Assembly: GCA_947456305.1 (NCBI GenBank)
Contig: CANGPN010000001.1
Span: 124,001 to 188,000, forward strand
Direction of reading: 5' to 3'
DNA: 64,000 nt
Source: Comamonadaceae bacterium
GTDB taxonomy: Bacteria > Pseudomonadota > Gammaproteobacteria > Burkholderiales > Burkholderiaceae_C
Shown: positions 19,706 through 29,447 of the stretch, in pieces
Numbering within the stretch: the first letter of the stretch is position 1
Layout of the letters: every line of letters starts with the position of its first letter
Notes under the pieces: model-generated
Told to the model about the DNA's origin: nothing
Database searches by the model: none
What the model saw: only the letters and a program-made list of their open reading frames with translations
Translations under genes and position numbers: made by a program

Positions 19706-19779
19706 GTTGCGCCGCAGCATGGTTGGAAGTATAGGGTTTGCACTAGCTTAAGCAAGCCTTTTTTGTTGCATTGCAGCAT
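19706..19779 (-). promoter_or_regulatory. Two GTTGCnnnGCAGCAT repeats upstream of phasin (possible PhaR operators)
   Basis: Near-identical 15-mers at 19706-19720 and 19765-19779 contain TTGCnnnGCA half-palindromes, 59 bp apart, directly upstream of the phasin gene. PHB regulators of the PhaR type are known to bind TGC-rich GCA/TGC half sites and repress phasin genes. The link is inference. Confidence 0.4.
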
Positions 19780-19909
19780 ATTAGAGCAGACTACCTAACT
19801 TTAATTTAATATAAAAGTATTAAATAAATAGGTTTTTTTAAGAAAGTATGGCTTTTGATACAAATTGACCATCTCTAAAGCGGAGCAGTCAAAGCCAGGC
19901 GGCTGTCGG

Positions 19910-22900
19910 TCAGCGAAATCCTTTGCTCACTGCCAGCCAGGCGTTAGGGTGTAAATAACGGCTGCCGGAGGGTTGAGAAGGAGCGCTGCCCAGCGCCTGG
20001 CTGATGCTCAGGCTGGCACTCCAATGGTCCGGCCCCTCCCAGGACAGACCTGCGCCAGCGCCTATCAGACGTGCCTGATTGTCGCCAGATGCGTACGGGT
20101 TTCGGTAAAGCGTAAGCCAGCCGGCATCCATAAATACGCTGGCATACCAATCGCCGCGCAGATTCAGGGTGCGACTGTCTGGTGACAGCAAGTGTTTGAT
20201 CTCGTTGCTGAGAAAGTGTCCGGTGTCACCTGACAACACCCCTGGCACATAAGCGCGCACGCTGTGCGCTCCGCCGAATGACATTTTTTGTGTGGTGTCC
20301 AGGTTGTGTTGGGCCCATTGCGCCTGCCAGTTCATAACCCATTGGGTATGAAGAGAAAGCGGTTGCAAGCACCCTGCAGACACGGCAATTTTGTTGTTAT
20401 GGCCTTGGGTATTGGCAGCCGCGGCATCCGTGGTTTGCGCTGTGGCATTGTTGAAATGCAGATAACTCCAGAGCAAGTCCAAGTTCAGCCAAGCATGGCC
20501 TGGCCCTAAGCTGTCATTGCGGGTCATAAAAGTACCCAGGTGCCAGACTTGCAATAAGCGGTCGTTGTTGGTGCCGCTGGTGTCCTCGACGTCTTGCAAG
20601 GCCACACTGTCGTACTGGGTTCGCCAGTTCCACTGGTAGTTGCCATTGCCGGTCAGCTTTTGTTCGGCCCAGACACTTTGCTGGTCGGCGTGACCGGAGG
20701 CGCTCAAGGATGCAGCGCTGCCACCTAATTTGTAGGCCATATGGGTGCCGGCCCCACCCAGGCGCCAACCTGCTGTCCCGACTGGCCATTCATAGGCCAA
20801 GTGACCCAATTGCATTTGGCCCGAGCTGACCATCAGGTTCAAGTCCAGGTCATCGCCGTTTTGGAATACCCGGTTGTGTTGCTGATGCAATCCGGTTTGC
20901 ACTTCACCGGTGTAGCTGCTGCCTGCGTTTGTAACGCTGATTTCAGCATTCCAAGTGTGCTTTAGATCAAACGGTAGCGTTTCATCTGCGTGGACTGGCC
21001 TGTGTGACGGCTTGTTATTGATCGCAGGCAGCGTCAAATGCGATTGTTTTTGGGCTGTGACGGGGTCGGCGTTCTCAGCTGTATAGGCATTACCAAACGC
21101 AGTCCCTTTGAGCAAGCTTGTTTGGCTGTCCGCGCTGGCGGCGGGTTCAATGATCGTGTCTGCCGAGGCCGGCACCTCACTGACACCGTGTTGAGCTTGA
21201 ATTGCGTTGTCGTCCTTACCTGTGTAAGCGGCAGCTGCCAGGTTGTTGCTTTCAGCCGGTTCAGGAGCAACGGCAATCACTGCCTCGCCCATGTTGCTGG
21301 TTTTATTGGCGGGTACTAATGAGGTTAAGGTTTGCGTGATGTTGGGGACAGACGTGATGGCAGAGCTAGCACTGCTGGTCACCGTTACGCTGTTGGTGGT
21401 GAACGAATAGCTGATCTGGTAACCCAGTTGGTCGGAATAAAAGCCGCTGGCCACCACCGAATGGGTGCCGACATCGGCGCCATCAAGCGCAAAGCTGATG
21501 CTGCCTGAAAAAGTTTTGCTCAAACTGCCCGGGTCGGTGTAGCTGGCTGCTGTGGTCGTGGTGGTGCCGTCGTAGACCTTGGTACCGCTGGCGAAAGCGC
21601 TGATGGTCAGCGGTGTCATGAATGCACGCAACAGCGGCGCGGTGTAGCCGCTGTACATGATCCAAGGCGTGGTGAAGTCCCAGCTGCTGTAATTGGCAGA
21701 CAGCTTCATCTCGCTGCTGCCTAGGCCCGTGACCCCGCTGCTGCTGCCCGCCGACACACTGGCATATCCGCTGCTTTGTCCGCTGGTGGTGGTGTTCCAC
21801 ACACTGGCCGAAATAGTGCCAGTCGATTTCAATTCACCGACCAAACCACCTGTGTAACCGCTTTCGCCTGATACCGCACCCGAGGCGTAGCTGTTGGTGA
21901 TGGTGTGGTAATTGCGTCCGACCAGGCCGCCTGCCGGAATGGCTGCGTTGTTGGACACCGTGACTGTGGCCGTGGAATAACTGTCACTCACTGTGCCGGT
22001 GCCGGTGCTGTTGTCACCGACCAGCCCGCCGACAAAACCGGCCTTGCTGGTGATGCTGCCGGTGCTGAAACTGTTTTTCACCGTGCCCCGGTTGCGTCCC
22101 ACCAAGCCTCCACTGCTGCCGGTGGTGATGTCCATGCTGACCAGACCTGTGTCACGGATAACCCCTGTTGTCGATAAACCGGCAAACATGCCGCTGACAC
22201 CGGTGTTGGGTTGGTACATGTAGAGGTTGGACACCGTGTGCCCGAGCCCGGCAAACGTGCCGCTGTAAAAGGTTTCCGTGCCGGTAAGGTTGTCGTTGTC
22301 GCCGATTTTGGTGAACCCGTAGTAATTGGCTTTGGTGTACCAGTTGGTGGTGTTGCTGGTGCTGCTGGCATCAATGTCTGCGCCCAAGGCATAGTTGGTG
22401 GTCAGGCTGCCATTCATGCCTTGCAAATCTGTGCCGGTAGTGCTGCCATGGCTGCCGACGCCGGTGATCACCTGGTAGCTTTTCAGGTTGGCGGAGTCGC
22501 TGCCCAATTGCGTGTAGAAATTCACACCTTTGCCCAAGCTGACCGGCGCGTTCACGTAGTAGTCCGAAGCGACCCCGCTTATCGTGCCATTGGTAGCGCC
22601 TTGGCCGTACAGCAATTTCAATACGCCTCCGGTACTGGTGGATGTGATGGGCGCATTGATGTAAATGTCTTTGTATGCACTCAGGCTGAGCGTGGTTGCC
22701 GCTGTCCAACTGACGGCGGAATTGACGTAAATATTGCCTGAATCGCTGCCGCTGCTGTTGTCCGTGGCGATGCTGACATGACTGCTGGCCAGGCTGTTGC
22801 TGAGCGTGGTGGCACCTATGCTGCTGGTGGTGGATACACCTGAGCCGCTGCTGATGGTGAAGTTGGTCGGGTCGATCAGCCATTGACCGCTGCTGCCGTC

Positions 22901-23632
22901 GGCGCTGCGCGTGGCCACATTGGCGCTGTCGGCGATGCGCACATTGGCGGCGCTGGTTTCAACGAAACCCGTACTCTGGTTTTGTCCGCCCGAGGCATCC
23001 AGCCTACCGCTCAGTTCTACCGCGCCGGCCAACTTGTCGCCCAGCAACAGAATGCGACCGCCGGGAGAGTTAATGTCTCCGGAATTGCCGACCTTGGCCC
23101 CCAGCAATGCCACGTAGCCGCCGCTTGAAGTTTGAATGCTGCCGTCGTTGATGACCGATGCAGTGTTGTTGTCGGCCGATACCGGGCCTTGCAGTCGCCA
23201 TGGGTCGGTGTTATGGGTGAGGTTCAGGGTGGAGGCCACCAAGCCGCCGACATTCACTTGTGCGCCCGGCCCGAAATACACACCTGCCGGATTGATCAGC
23301 CACACCTGTCCATTGGCGCTGAGCTTGCCCAAAATCTTCGAGCCGTTAGGGTCGCTGATACGGTTGACGACGAGTGAACTGGCATCCGGCTGTACAAACC
23401 GCACCGTGTCAGAGCTGCTCAAGTTAAAGGTCTGCCAATTCAGCGTGGCTTTGGGGCTGTTTTGAGTCACTGTGATCAGGGATTTGCCGCCTTGTGTGGA
23501 GGTTTGAATCACCGCCTGACCGCTGACCACTTGTCCGCCCTGAGGGGCCGCTTGGGCCAGCTTCGCCAATGTCAATGACAACATACACACCCACGACCAA
23601 GACATGGGTGACTGGCTAAATTCGCGAATCAT
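19910..23632 (-). CDS. Fused two-partner-secretion protein: filamentous-haemagglutinin TPS passenger plus FhaC/ShlB-type barrel
   Basis: 1240 residues from ATG 23632 (a TTG at 23683 is a weaker option). Signal peptide about 1-28 (AQA|AP). Residues about 30-265 form a TPS/haemagglutinin N-terminal domain (DPNGSKILG, LINPAGVYFGPGAQVNVGGLVAS). About 480-600 carry GLUG repeats (GGLVGRN, GGLVGDN, GGLVGEL). About 677-747 is a YDG/MBG-like domain (VYDGTTT). About 750-886 is an Ala/Ser/Thr-rich linker. About 887-1240 is a complete TpsB-like barrel of about 354 residues, with VTNAGSSYTGE, FGGAHSVRAYVPG...SGDTG, the loop-6 Arg motif VRAY (about 1125) and FMDAG (about 1167). No POTRA domain is visible. 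Normally passenger and barrel are separate TpsA and TpsB proteins. The promoter region is AT-rich. Confidence 0.82.
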   Translation of the reverse strand: MIREFSQSPMSWSWVCMLSLTLAKLAQAAPQGGQVVSGQAVIQTSTQGGKSLITVTQNSPKATLNWQTFNLSSSDTVRFVQPDASSLVVNRISDPNGSKILGKLSANGQVWLINPAGVYFGPGAQVNVGGLVASTLNLTHNTDPWRLQGPVSADNNTASVINDGSIQTSSGGYVALLGAKVGNSGDINSPGGRILLLGDKLAGAVELSGRLDASGGQNQSTGFVETSAANVRIADSANVATRSADGSSGQWLIDPTNFTISSGSGVSTTSSIGATTLSNSLASSHVSIATDNSSGSDSGNIYVNSAVSWTAATTLSLSAYKDIYINAPITSTSTGGVLKLLYGQGATNGTISGVASDYYVNAPVSLGKGVNFYTQLGSDSANLKSYQVITGVGSHGSTTGTDLQGMNGSLTTNYALGADIDASSTSNTTNWYTKANYYGFTKIGDNDNLTGTETFYSGTFAGLGHTVSNLYMYQPNTGVSGMFAGLSTTGVIRDTGLVSMDITTGSSGGLVGRNRGTVKNSFSTGSITSKAGFVGGLVGDNSTGTGTVSDSYSTATVTVSNNAAIPAGGLVGRNYHTITNSYASGAVSGESGYTGGLVGELKSTGTISASVWNTTTSGQSSGYASVSAGSSSGVTGLGSSEMKLSANYSSWDFTTPWIMYSGYTAPLLRAFMTPLTISAFASGTKVYDGTTTTTAASYTDPGSLSKTFSGSISFALDGADVGTHSVVASGFYSDQLGYQISYSFTTNSVTVTSSASSAITSVPNITQTLTSLVPANKTSNMGEAVIAVAPEPAESNNLAAAAYTGKDDNAIQAQHGVSEVPASADTIIEPAASADSQTSLLKGTAFGNAYTAENADPVTAQKQSHLTLPAINNKPSHRPVHADETLPFDLKHTWNAEISVTNAGSSYTGEVQTGLHQQHNRVFQNGDDLDLNLMVSSGQMQLGHLAYEWPVGTAGWRLGGAGTHMAYKLGGSAASLSASGHADQQSVWAEQKLTGNGNYQWNWRTQYDSVALQDVEDTSGTNNDRLLQVWHLGTFMTRNDSLGPGHAWLNLDLLWSYLHFNNATAQTTDAAAANTQGHNNKIAVSAGCLQPLSLHTQWVMNWQAQWAQHNLDTTQKMSFGGAHSVRAYVPGVLSGDTGHFLSNEIKHLLSPDSRTLNLRGDWYASVFMDAGWLTLYRNPYASGDNQARLIGAGAGLSWEGPDHWSASLSISQALGSAPSQPSGSRYLHPNAWLAVSKGFR

Positions 23633-23842
23633 GGCAAATTCATTAAAAACAATAAAAAAACATAAATTAAATGTTAATAACAAATGAAACGATAAATTTA
23701 TTAATTAACCTCTAAATACAATTTGTTGCAGCTTTGCGTCAGAAAATGACTGCTAATGTCGGATATATTTGCCGGTCTTTAGCCCGGCAGGGCAGGCCCT
23801 GTCAGCCTGGGGCTGAGATGAACAAGTCACCAATAATCCGGC

Positions 23843-24772
23843 ATGCATATTTACTTTGCCGCTACGCACATACAAAAACTGCCGGAAGGTCACCGTTTCC
23901 CCATGGGCAAATACGAGTTGCTGCGCCAGCGGCTGGCGGCTGAACTGCCTGAGTTGCAACTTCAACTGGCTGAGCCTGCCAGCGACGGCGAACTGGCGCT
24001 GGTGCATTCGCCTGCTTATGTCGAAGCGATAGCCAACGGAGGCCTGAGCGATGCGGCGCAACGTGAAATCGGTTTCCCGTGGTCAGAGGGCATGGTGGAG
24101 CGGGCGCGCCGCTCGGTGGGCGCGACCATCAGCGCGGCACGCGAGGCCATGAAAACAGGCGTGGCAGCTAACCTGGCGGGCGGCACCCACCACGCGTATG
24201 CAGACAAAGGCGGCGGTTTTTGTGTGTTCAACGACGTGGCCGTCGCTGCGCGTTTGCTGCAAGCGGAGGCCGCGCGGGTGCGGCGTGAACCATTGCAAGT
24301 GGCGGTGATTGACCTGGATGTGCACCAGGGCAACGGCACAGCGCATATTTTTCGCCATGACGACAGCGTGTTCACTTTCTCCATGCACGGCGCGAAAAAT
24401 TTCCCGTTCCGCAAGGAGAGCAGCGACTTAGACATTGAATTGCCCGACGGCTGCGGCAATGACGACTACCTCGCTCAACTGCACAGCGGATTGCAACAGC
24501 TTGAACAACGCTGCCAACCGGACTTGATTTTTTACCTCGCCGGTGCCGATCCGCACGAAGGCGACAGGTTGGGGCGTTTGAAACTGAGCTTTGACGGACT
24601 TAGTCAGCGGGACCAGATGGTGCTTCAGTGGGCGCATGAAAAACGCATGCCATTGGCCATGGCCATGGCGGGCGGCTACGGCAAAGACATCGCAGACACC
24701 GTGCAAGTGCAGATCAATACCTTTGCGTTGGCTTACCAAGCCTGGCAACACTGGCAAAATCAACCACCATGA
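23843..24772 (+). CDS. Histone deacetylase family protein (acetoin utilisation/acetylpolyamine amidohydrolase-like)
   Basis: 309 residues. Zn-dependent deacetylase fold: GGTHHAYADKGGGFCVFND (about 113-131, active-site His pair), VIDLDVHQGNGTA (about 155-167, Zn ligands Asp and His), and LAGADPHEGDRLGR (about 232-245, third Asp). Class IV-like bacterial members deacetylate small molecules or proteins; substrate unknown. Ends with an ATGA overlap into the thioesterase gene, starting a co-directional run. Confidence 0.9.
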   Translation: MHIYFAATHIQKLPEGHRFPMGKYELLRQRLAAELPELQLQLAEPASDGELALVHSPAYVEAIANGGLSDAAQREIGFPWSEGMVERARRSVGATISAAREAMKTGVAANLAGGTHHAYADKGGGFCVFNDVAVAARLLQAEAARVRREPLQVAVIDLDVHQGNGTAHIFRHDDSVFTFSMHGAKNFPFRKESSDLDIELPDGCGNDDYLAQLHSGLQQLEQRCQPDLIFYLAGADPHEGDRLGRLKLSFDGLSQRDQMVLQWAHEKRMPLAMAMAGGYGKDIADTVQVQINTFALAYQAWQHWQNQPP

Positions 24773-25215
24773 CATCGACATCCGCACGCCCGCAGGCGCT
24801 TGAACGCTCAGCCTTTAAAAGTTTTCGAGACATTTCCACCCGTTGGATGGACAACGACGCTTATGGTCATGTGAACAATGTCGTTTACTACCAGTGGTTT
24901 GACACTGTGGTTAATGCCCATTTGATAGACAACGGCGCGCTGGATATTCACCACGGCGAGACCATAGGATTGGTGGTGGAAACGCATTGCAATTTTTTTT
25001 CCTCGCTGGCGTTCCCGCAAACCGTGCAAGCCGGTATCAAAGTCGGGCGCATCGGTTCATCCAGCGTGCGCTACGAAGTGGGCATCTTTGCCGAAAACGC
25101 GTCGCTGTGTGCCGCGCACGGTCATTTCATCCATGTCTATGTAGACAAACTCACCCGCAGACCGGTGTCGCAACTGCCTGCTGTTCTTTTAAACGTTTTA
25201 GAAAAATTGACATGA
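24769..25215 (+). CDS. Acyl-CoA thioesterase, 4HBT hotdog family
   Basis: 148 residues. RWMDNDAYGHVNNVVYYQWFDT (about 24-45) is the hotdog-fold thioesterase motif with the catalytic Asp. Hydrolyses acyl-CoA thioesters; YbgC/FadM-like. Overlaps the upstream HDAC-like gene and the downstream nitroreductase by ATGA at both ends, so the three are probably translated together. Confidence 0.88.
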   Translation: MTSTSARPQALERSAFKSFRDISTRWMDNDAYGHVNNVVYYQWFDTVVNAHLIDNGALDIHHGETIGLVVETHCNFFSSLAFPQTVQAGIKVGRIGSSSVRYEVGIFAENASLCAAHGHFIHVYVDKLTRRPVSQLPAVLLNVLEKLT

Positions 25216-25910
25216 CCTCTGCTTCGACCATTGCCCAAGCCATTGACACACGCATGTCGGCACGCGCCTTCACACAACAAGCGGTGCCACGCGAACTGTT
25301 GACAGAACTGCTGGCGCAAGCTGCCCGCGCGCCATCGGGCACCAACACCCAGCCGTGGAAGGTGTATGTGTTGCAAGGCCACAGCCGGGACAGTTTGGTC
25401 GACAAAGTGTGTGCCGCCCACGACGAGGTCAGAGCCCATCCTGAGAAAGCCGCCGATTACCGCGAGGCCTACGACTACTACCCGGAAAAATGGGTCAGCC
25501 CTTTCATCGACCGCCGTCGCGAAAACGGCTGGAGCTTGTACGGCTTGCTCGGCATCACCAAAGGCGACAAAGACAAAATGCACGCGCAGCATCAGCGCAA
25601 TTACCGTTTTTTTGACGCGCCGGTCGGCTTGATGTTCACCCTGGACAAGGTCATGGGTCGCGGCTCGCTGGTGGACTACGGCATGTTTTTGCAAACCCTG
25701 ATGTTGGCCGCGCGCGGCATGGGCCTGCACACCTGCCCGCAAGCGGCGTGGAACGGTTTTGCCAACATCATCCTGCCGCACATAGGCGCGGGCGACAATG
25801 AAATGCTGATATGCGGCATGGCTTTGGGCTATGCAGACGACAAAGACATCGTCAATACATTCCGTACACCGCGCGAGCCGGTGGAGAACTTCACCCGCTG
25901 GTTGGATTGA
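25212..25910 (+). CDS. Nitroreductase family protein
   Basis: 232 residues from the ATG overlapping the thioesterase stop. FMN-dependent NAD(P)H oxidoreductase fold: [16 protein letters not shown] at the N-terminus, [15 protein letters not shown] (about 40-54, FMN phosphate contact), [24 protein letters not shown] (about 158-180). Reduces nitroaromatics, quinones or similar; substrate unknown. A 13-bp gap separates it from pncB. Confidence 0.9.
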   Translation: MTSASTIAQAIDTRMSARAFTQQAVPRELLTELLAQAARAPSGTNTQPWKVYVLQGHSRDSLVDKVCAAHDEVRAHPEKAADYREAYDYYPEKWVSPFIDRRRENGWSLYGLLGITKGDKDKMHAQHQRNYRFFDAPVGLMFTLDKVMGRGSLVDYGMFLQTLMLAARGMGLHTCPQAAWNGFANIILPHIGAGDNEMLICGMALGYADDKDIVNTFRTPREPVENFTRWLD

Positions 25911-25923
25911 CACTAGGACCGCC

Positions 25924-27129
25924 ATGATCATCACCAGTTTGCTGGACACGGATTTATACAAATTCACCATGATGCAAGCGGTGCTGCATCAGTTTCCCGG
26001 CGCACAGGTGTCGTACAAATTCAAATGCCGCACGCCCGGCGTGCAGTTGGCACCTTATGTGGACGACATACGCAACGAAATCAAATCGCTGTGCCAACTG
26101 AAATTTTCCGAGCAAGAACTGGCGTGGATGCGCGCCTTGCGTTTCATCAAAAGCGACTTTGTCGACTTTTTAGGCTTGTTCAGGCTGAACGAAAAATACA
26201 TCACCGTCAGCGCTTTGCCGGATGGGTCTATCGACATTCAAATCAAAGGCCCGTGGCTGCACACCATCTTGTTTGAAATACCGGTGTTGGCCATCGTCAA
26301 TGAGGTGTATTTCCGCCGTACCCAGCCGGTGCCGGATTACGTCGAAGGCCGCAAGCGCCTGGAGACCAAAATCACGCAATTGCAAGCTGCCGATCTGGGC
26401 GATTTGAAGATTGCCGACTACGGCACCCGCAGACGTTTTTCCAAGTCTTGGCACGAAGAAGTGTTGCGCGTGTTGACCGCCAGATTGGGCTCAGGCATGG
26501 CCGGGCGTTTCGCCGGTACCAGCAATGCCTTGTTTGCCAAAACCCTGGGCCTCACGCCGCTGGGCACCATGGCACATGAATACTTGCAAGCCTGTCAGGC
26601 GCTGGGTCCGCGTTTGCGCGACAGCCAGGTGTTTGGCTTCGAAACCTGGGCGCGTGAATACCGGGGAGACTTAGGCATCGCGCTCAGCGACGTGTATGGC
26701 ATCGAACCGTTTTTGCGCGACTTCGACATGTACTTTTGCAAGCTGTTTGACGGTGCCCGCCACGACAGCGGCGACCCGTTCAGCTGGGGCGAGCGCATGA
26801 TCGAGCATTACAAACACAACCGGGTCGACCCCTTAACCAAAACGCTGATCTTCAGCGATGGCCTGACCGTGCCGCGCACCATCGAGCTGTTCCAACGGTT
26901 TCGTGGCCGCTGCCAACTGGCGTTTGGCATAGGCACCAACTTGACCAATGACCTCGGTTACGAGCCCTTACAAATCGTCATCAAAATGGTGGAATGCAAC
27001 GGACAGCCAGTGGCCAAGCTCTCCGACACTCCTTCTAAAAACATGTGCGACGATGCCAACTACTTGGCCTATTTGCGTCAAGTGTTTGACATTGCTCAGC
27101 CCGGCAGTGCCGCAACCTCTTCTTCATAG
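25924..27129 (+). CDS. pncB: Nicotinate phosphoribosyltransferase
   Basis: 401 residues from ATG 25924; an upstream in-frame start lies within the nitroreductase gene. First step of the nicotinate salvage (Preiss-Handler) pathway to NAD. The N-terminus [15 protein letters not shown] is diagnostic, with YGTRRRFS (about 161), [25 protein letters not shown] (about 197-221, including the phosphorylatable-His region) and DSGDP (about 280). Confidence 0.95.
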   Translation: MIITSLLDTDLYKFTMMQAVLHQFPGAQVSYKFKCRTPGVQLAPYVDDIRNEIKSLCQLKFSEQELAWMRALRFIKSDFVDFLGLFRLNEKYITVSALPDGSIDIQIKGPWLHTILFEIPVLAIVNEVYFRRTQPVPDYVEGRKRLETKITQLQAADLGDLKIADYGTRRRFSKSWHEEVLRVLTARLGSGMAGRFAGTSNALFAKTLGLTPLGTMAHEYLQACQALGPRLRDSQVFGFETWAREYRGDLGIALSDVYGIEPFLRDFDMYFCKLFDGARHDSGDPFSWGERMIEHYKHNRVDPLTKTLIFSDGLTVPRTIELFQRFRGRCQLAFGIGTNLTNDLGYEPLQIVIKMVECNGQPVAKLSDTPSKNMCDDANYLAYLRQVFDIAQPGSAATSSS

Positions 27130-27135
27130 CTAGTC

Positions 27136-28467
27136 ATGAACTATTTGAAACTCATTGCGTTGTTTGTCTTTGCCTGGCTGGTCAATATGGCGGCCCCTGA
27201 TTTGCTGGTGCAAATGGAAGGCATGGAAATCGCTGAAGCGGTGTTGGCGACCTCGTTGTGGTGTATCTCGCTGATGCTGGGTTTCGGTTGGGCTTGCAGT
27301 CGTTTGGCCGCCGGTACCGTGTTTCCCAGTTTCACTCTGCAACTATTGATAGGCATCGTGTTGCACGATGCGCTGCAACCTTTGTCGTTGCAACTGGTGC
27401 TGGCGGTGGTGGTGTGCACCGCGCTGGCCGCTTTGATACTCAAATCCGGCGGCGATGAAATCGACCGCAAAGAATTTCTGGCGATTGCCTGGCCGACACT
27501 GATGATCGCCGTGGTCGGCTACGGCATCACTTTCTTTGTGATGTTTCCCTTGCTGGTGTGGCTGGGTTTGAGTGGGCAACAAGCGGCTTTGCTGTCGGCC
27601 ATCATCGGCTCCACCGACCCGGCGGCTTTGATACCGACCTTGAAGCACCTGTTGTTCAAACACGTATACCAGCGGGTGGTCAATGTGGCGGTTGCAGAAA
27701 GCGCATTGAACGACGCCGTCGGCGCCATCTTCACCGCCGCCGTGGCCGAGATGGTGCTGGATAAGTCCCCTATGGACAGTGTGGAAGCGCTGTCGCAAAC
27801 CCTGTTCAGCCCCCACAACCTGATCAACCTGGGACAGCAGTTTTTGTTCGGCTGCGTCGCCGGTTTGATCGGCTGGTTAGTCATGCAGGCTTACGACAAA
27901 TTCAGAGCCCGCGAACATCAGCGTGGTCTGGATCATCCGGCGTTTGATTTTGCACTGCTGCTGTTCATACCATTAGCCACTTTTTTGCTGGCGCAAATGC
28001 TCAACGGCAATGGTTTTCTGGCGGCATTTGTAGCGGGTTTGCTGGCGAATTTCAACCACAAGCACGAGCATTTCCGTGCCGCTCTGCAACACACCGAGAC
28101 CCATATTGAAAGCCTGGCCAAACCCATCATCTTCATGATGGTCGGACCGTTTGTCTCGCTGCAAATGTTGGCTGATACAGCGGTGTCGGGTTTTCTGGTG
28201 GCCTTGATGTTCATACTGGTAGCCAGACCGGTGGCGGTGTTCGCCTCTTTGCTGGTGACCCATATCACTTTGAAAGAAAAATTGTTTTTGTGCGTGGTGC
28301 GTGAAACCGGTGTCATCCCTGTGGTGCTGGCCGTCATCACCGTGGCTCAATTTCCTTCCATGACCTTGCTGATGCCCCTCACCGCGTGGGTGGTTATCTG
28401 GACCTTGACCTTGCTGCCCGCTATCACTCCGTGGTGGGCGGCCAAACTGAAAATGCTCAACGAATGA
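27136..28467 (+). CDS. Cation:proton antiporter (CPA1/NhaP-like)
   Basis: 443 residues with about 12 hydrophobic segments. GSTDPAALIPTLKHL (about 156-170) and AESALNDAVGAIF (about 190-202) are the ion-binding helices of monovalent cation:proton antiporters. The N-terminal helix ends LVQMEGMEIAEAVL. No long cytoplasmic regulatory tail. Starts 6 bp after pncB and ends in an ATGA overlap with the dehydrogenase gene. Confidence 0.88.
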   Translation: MNYLKLIALFVFAWLVNMAAPDLLVQMEGMEIAEAVLATSLWCISLMLGFGWACSRLAAGTVFPSFTLQLLIGIVLHDALQPLSLQLVLAVVVCTALAALILKSGGDEIDRKEFLAIAWPTLMIAVVGYGITFFVMFPLLVWLGLSGQQAALLSAIIGSTDPAALIPTLKHLLFKHVYQRVVNVAVAESALNDAVGAIFTAAVAEMVLDKSPMDSVEALSQTLFSPHNLINLGQQFLFGCVAGLIGWLVMQAYDKFRAREHQRGLDHPAFDFALLLFIPLATFLLAQMLNGNGFLAAFVAGLLANFNHKHEHFRAALQHTETHIESLAKPIIFMMVGPFVSLQMLADTAVSGFLVALMFILVARPVAVFASLLVTHITLKEKLFLCVVRETGVIPVVLAVITVAQFPSMTLLMPLTAWVVIWTLTLLPAITPWWAAKLKMLNE

Positions 28468-29447
28468 AACCTTCACTCCTTGTTTCTCGCCCCATCTACC
28501 CCGAAGTGATAGACAGACTGAAAAACCATTTTGAAGTCACTGCACACCAAACCGACCCCGAGTGGACACCACAGGCTTGGACCGAAGCACTGAGTCAACA
28601 TGACGCTGCGCTGACCATGGGCATAGAGCCTGTGAATGAACAAGTGCTGGCTGCATGCCCGCGTTTGCGCATTTGCGCCAATCTGTCCGTGGGCTATAAC
28701 AACTTTGACGTGCCCGCCATGACCCGCCACAAGGTGCTGGCCACCAACGCGCCGGATGTGTTGACCGAGACCACGGCTGACTTTGGTTTTGCATTGCTCA
28801 TGGCGGCGGCGCGGCGTGTGACAGAAAGCGAGCGCTACATACGCGAAGGCCATTGGCAAAAGTGGGCCTTGGAATCGTTTGCCGGTATGGCCGTTCACGG
28901 TAGCACCCTAGGCATCATCGGTATGGGCCGCATTGGGCAGGCCATTGCCAAGCGCGGCGCGCATGGTTTCAATATGCGCGTGATTTATCACAACCGCAGC
29001 CGTCTCAGTGCTACAGATGAAGCTGCTTGCAAAGCCAGTTACGTCGGCAAACATGAACTGTTGCAACAAGCCGATCACGTGGTGCTGGTATTGCCCTACA
29101 GCAAAGAATCTCATCACACCATAGGCGCGACAGAACTGGCGCTGATGAAGCCTTCGGCGACCCTGGTGAATATCGCGCGCGGCGGCATCATTGACGATGC
29201 GGCCTTGGCCAAAGCTTTGGCTGCCGGACAAATTGCAGCAGCCGGTCTGGATGTGTTTGAAGGCGAACCCAAATTGCACCCGGATTTGTTGAAAGTGCCG
29301 AATGCCGTGTTGACGCCGCACATCGGCAGTTCCACCCGCGCCACGCGCCTGGCCATGGCCAACTTGGCTGCCGATAACCTGATTGCCTTTTTCAACAACG
29401 GCACCGCGCTCACACCGCTCAACCCTGAGGTCTTGCCGCAGCCATGA
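28464..29447 (+). CDS. D-2-hydroxyacid dehydrogenase (glyoxylate/hydroxypyruvate reductase-like)
   Basis: 327 residues from the ATG overlapping the antiporter stop. NAD(P)-binding GMGRIGQAIAKR (about 153-164). Catalytic Arg in NIARGGIIDDAAL (about 236), Glu in DVFEGEP (about 266) and His in TPHIGSSTRATR (about 286). The opening LLVSRPIYPEVIDRL and NLSVGYNNFDVPA resemble GhrB-type reductases. Reduces glyoxylate or hydroxypyruvate; specificity inferred. Overlaps rmuC by ATGA. Confidence 0.88.
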   Translation: MKPSLLVSRPIYPEVIDRLKNHFEVTAHQTDPEWTPQAWTEALSQHDAALTMGIEPVNEQVLAACPRLRICANLSVGYNNFDVPAMTRHKVLATNAPDVLTETTADFGFALLMAAARRVTESERYIREGHWQKWALESFAGMAVHGSTLGIIGMGRIGQAIAKRGAHGFNMRVIYHNRSRLSATDEAACKASYVGKHELLQQADHVVLVLPYSKESHHTIGATELALMKPSATLVNIARGGIIDDAALAKALAAGQIAAAGLDVFEGEPKLHPDLLKVPNAVLTPHIGSSTRATRLAMANLAADNLIAFFNNGTALTPLNPEVLPQP

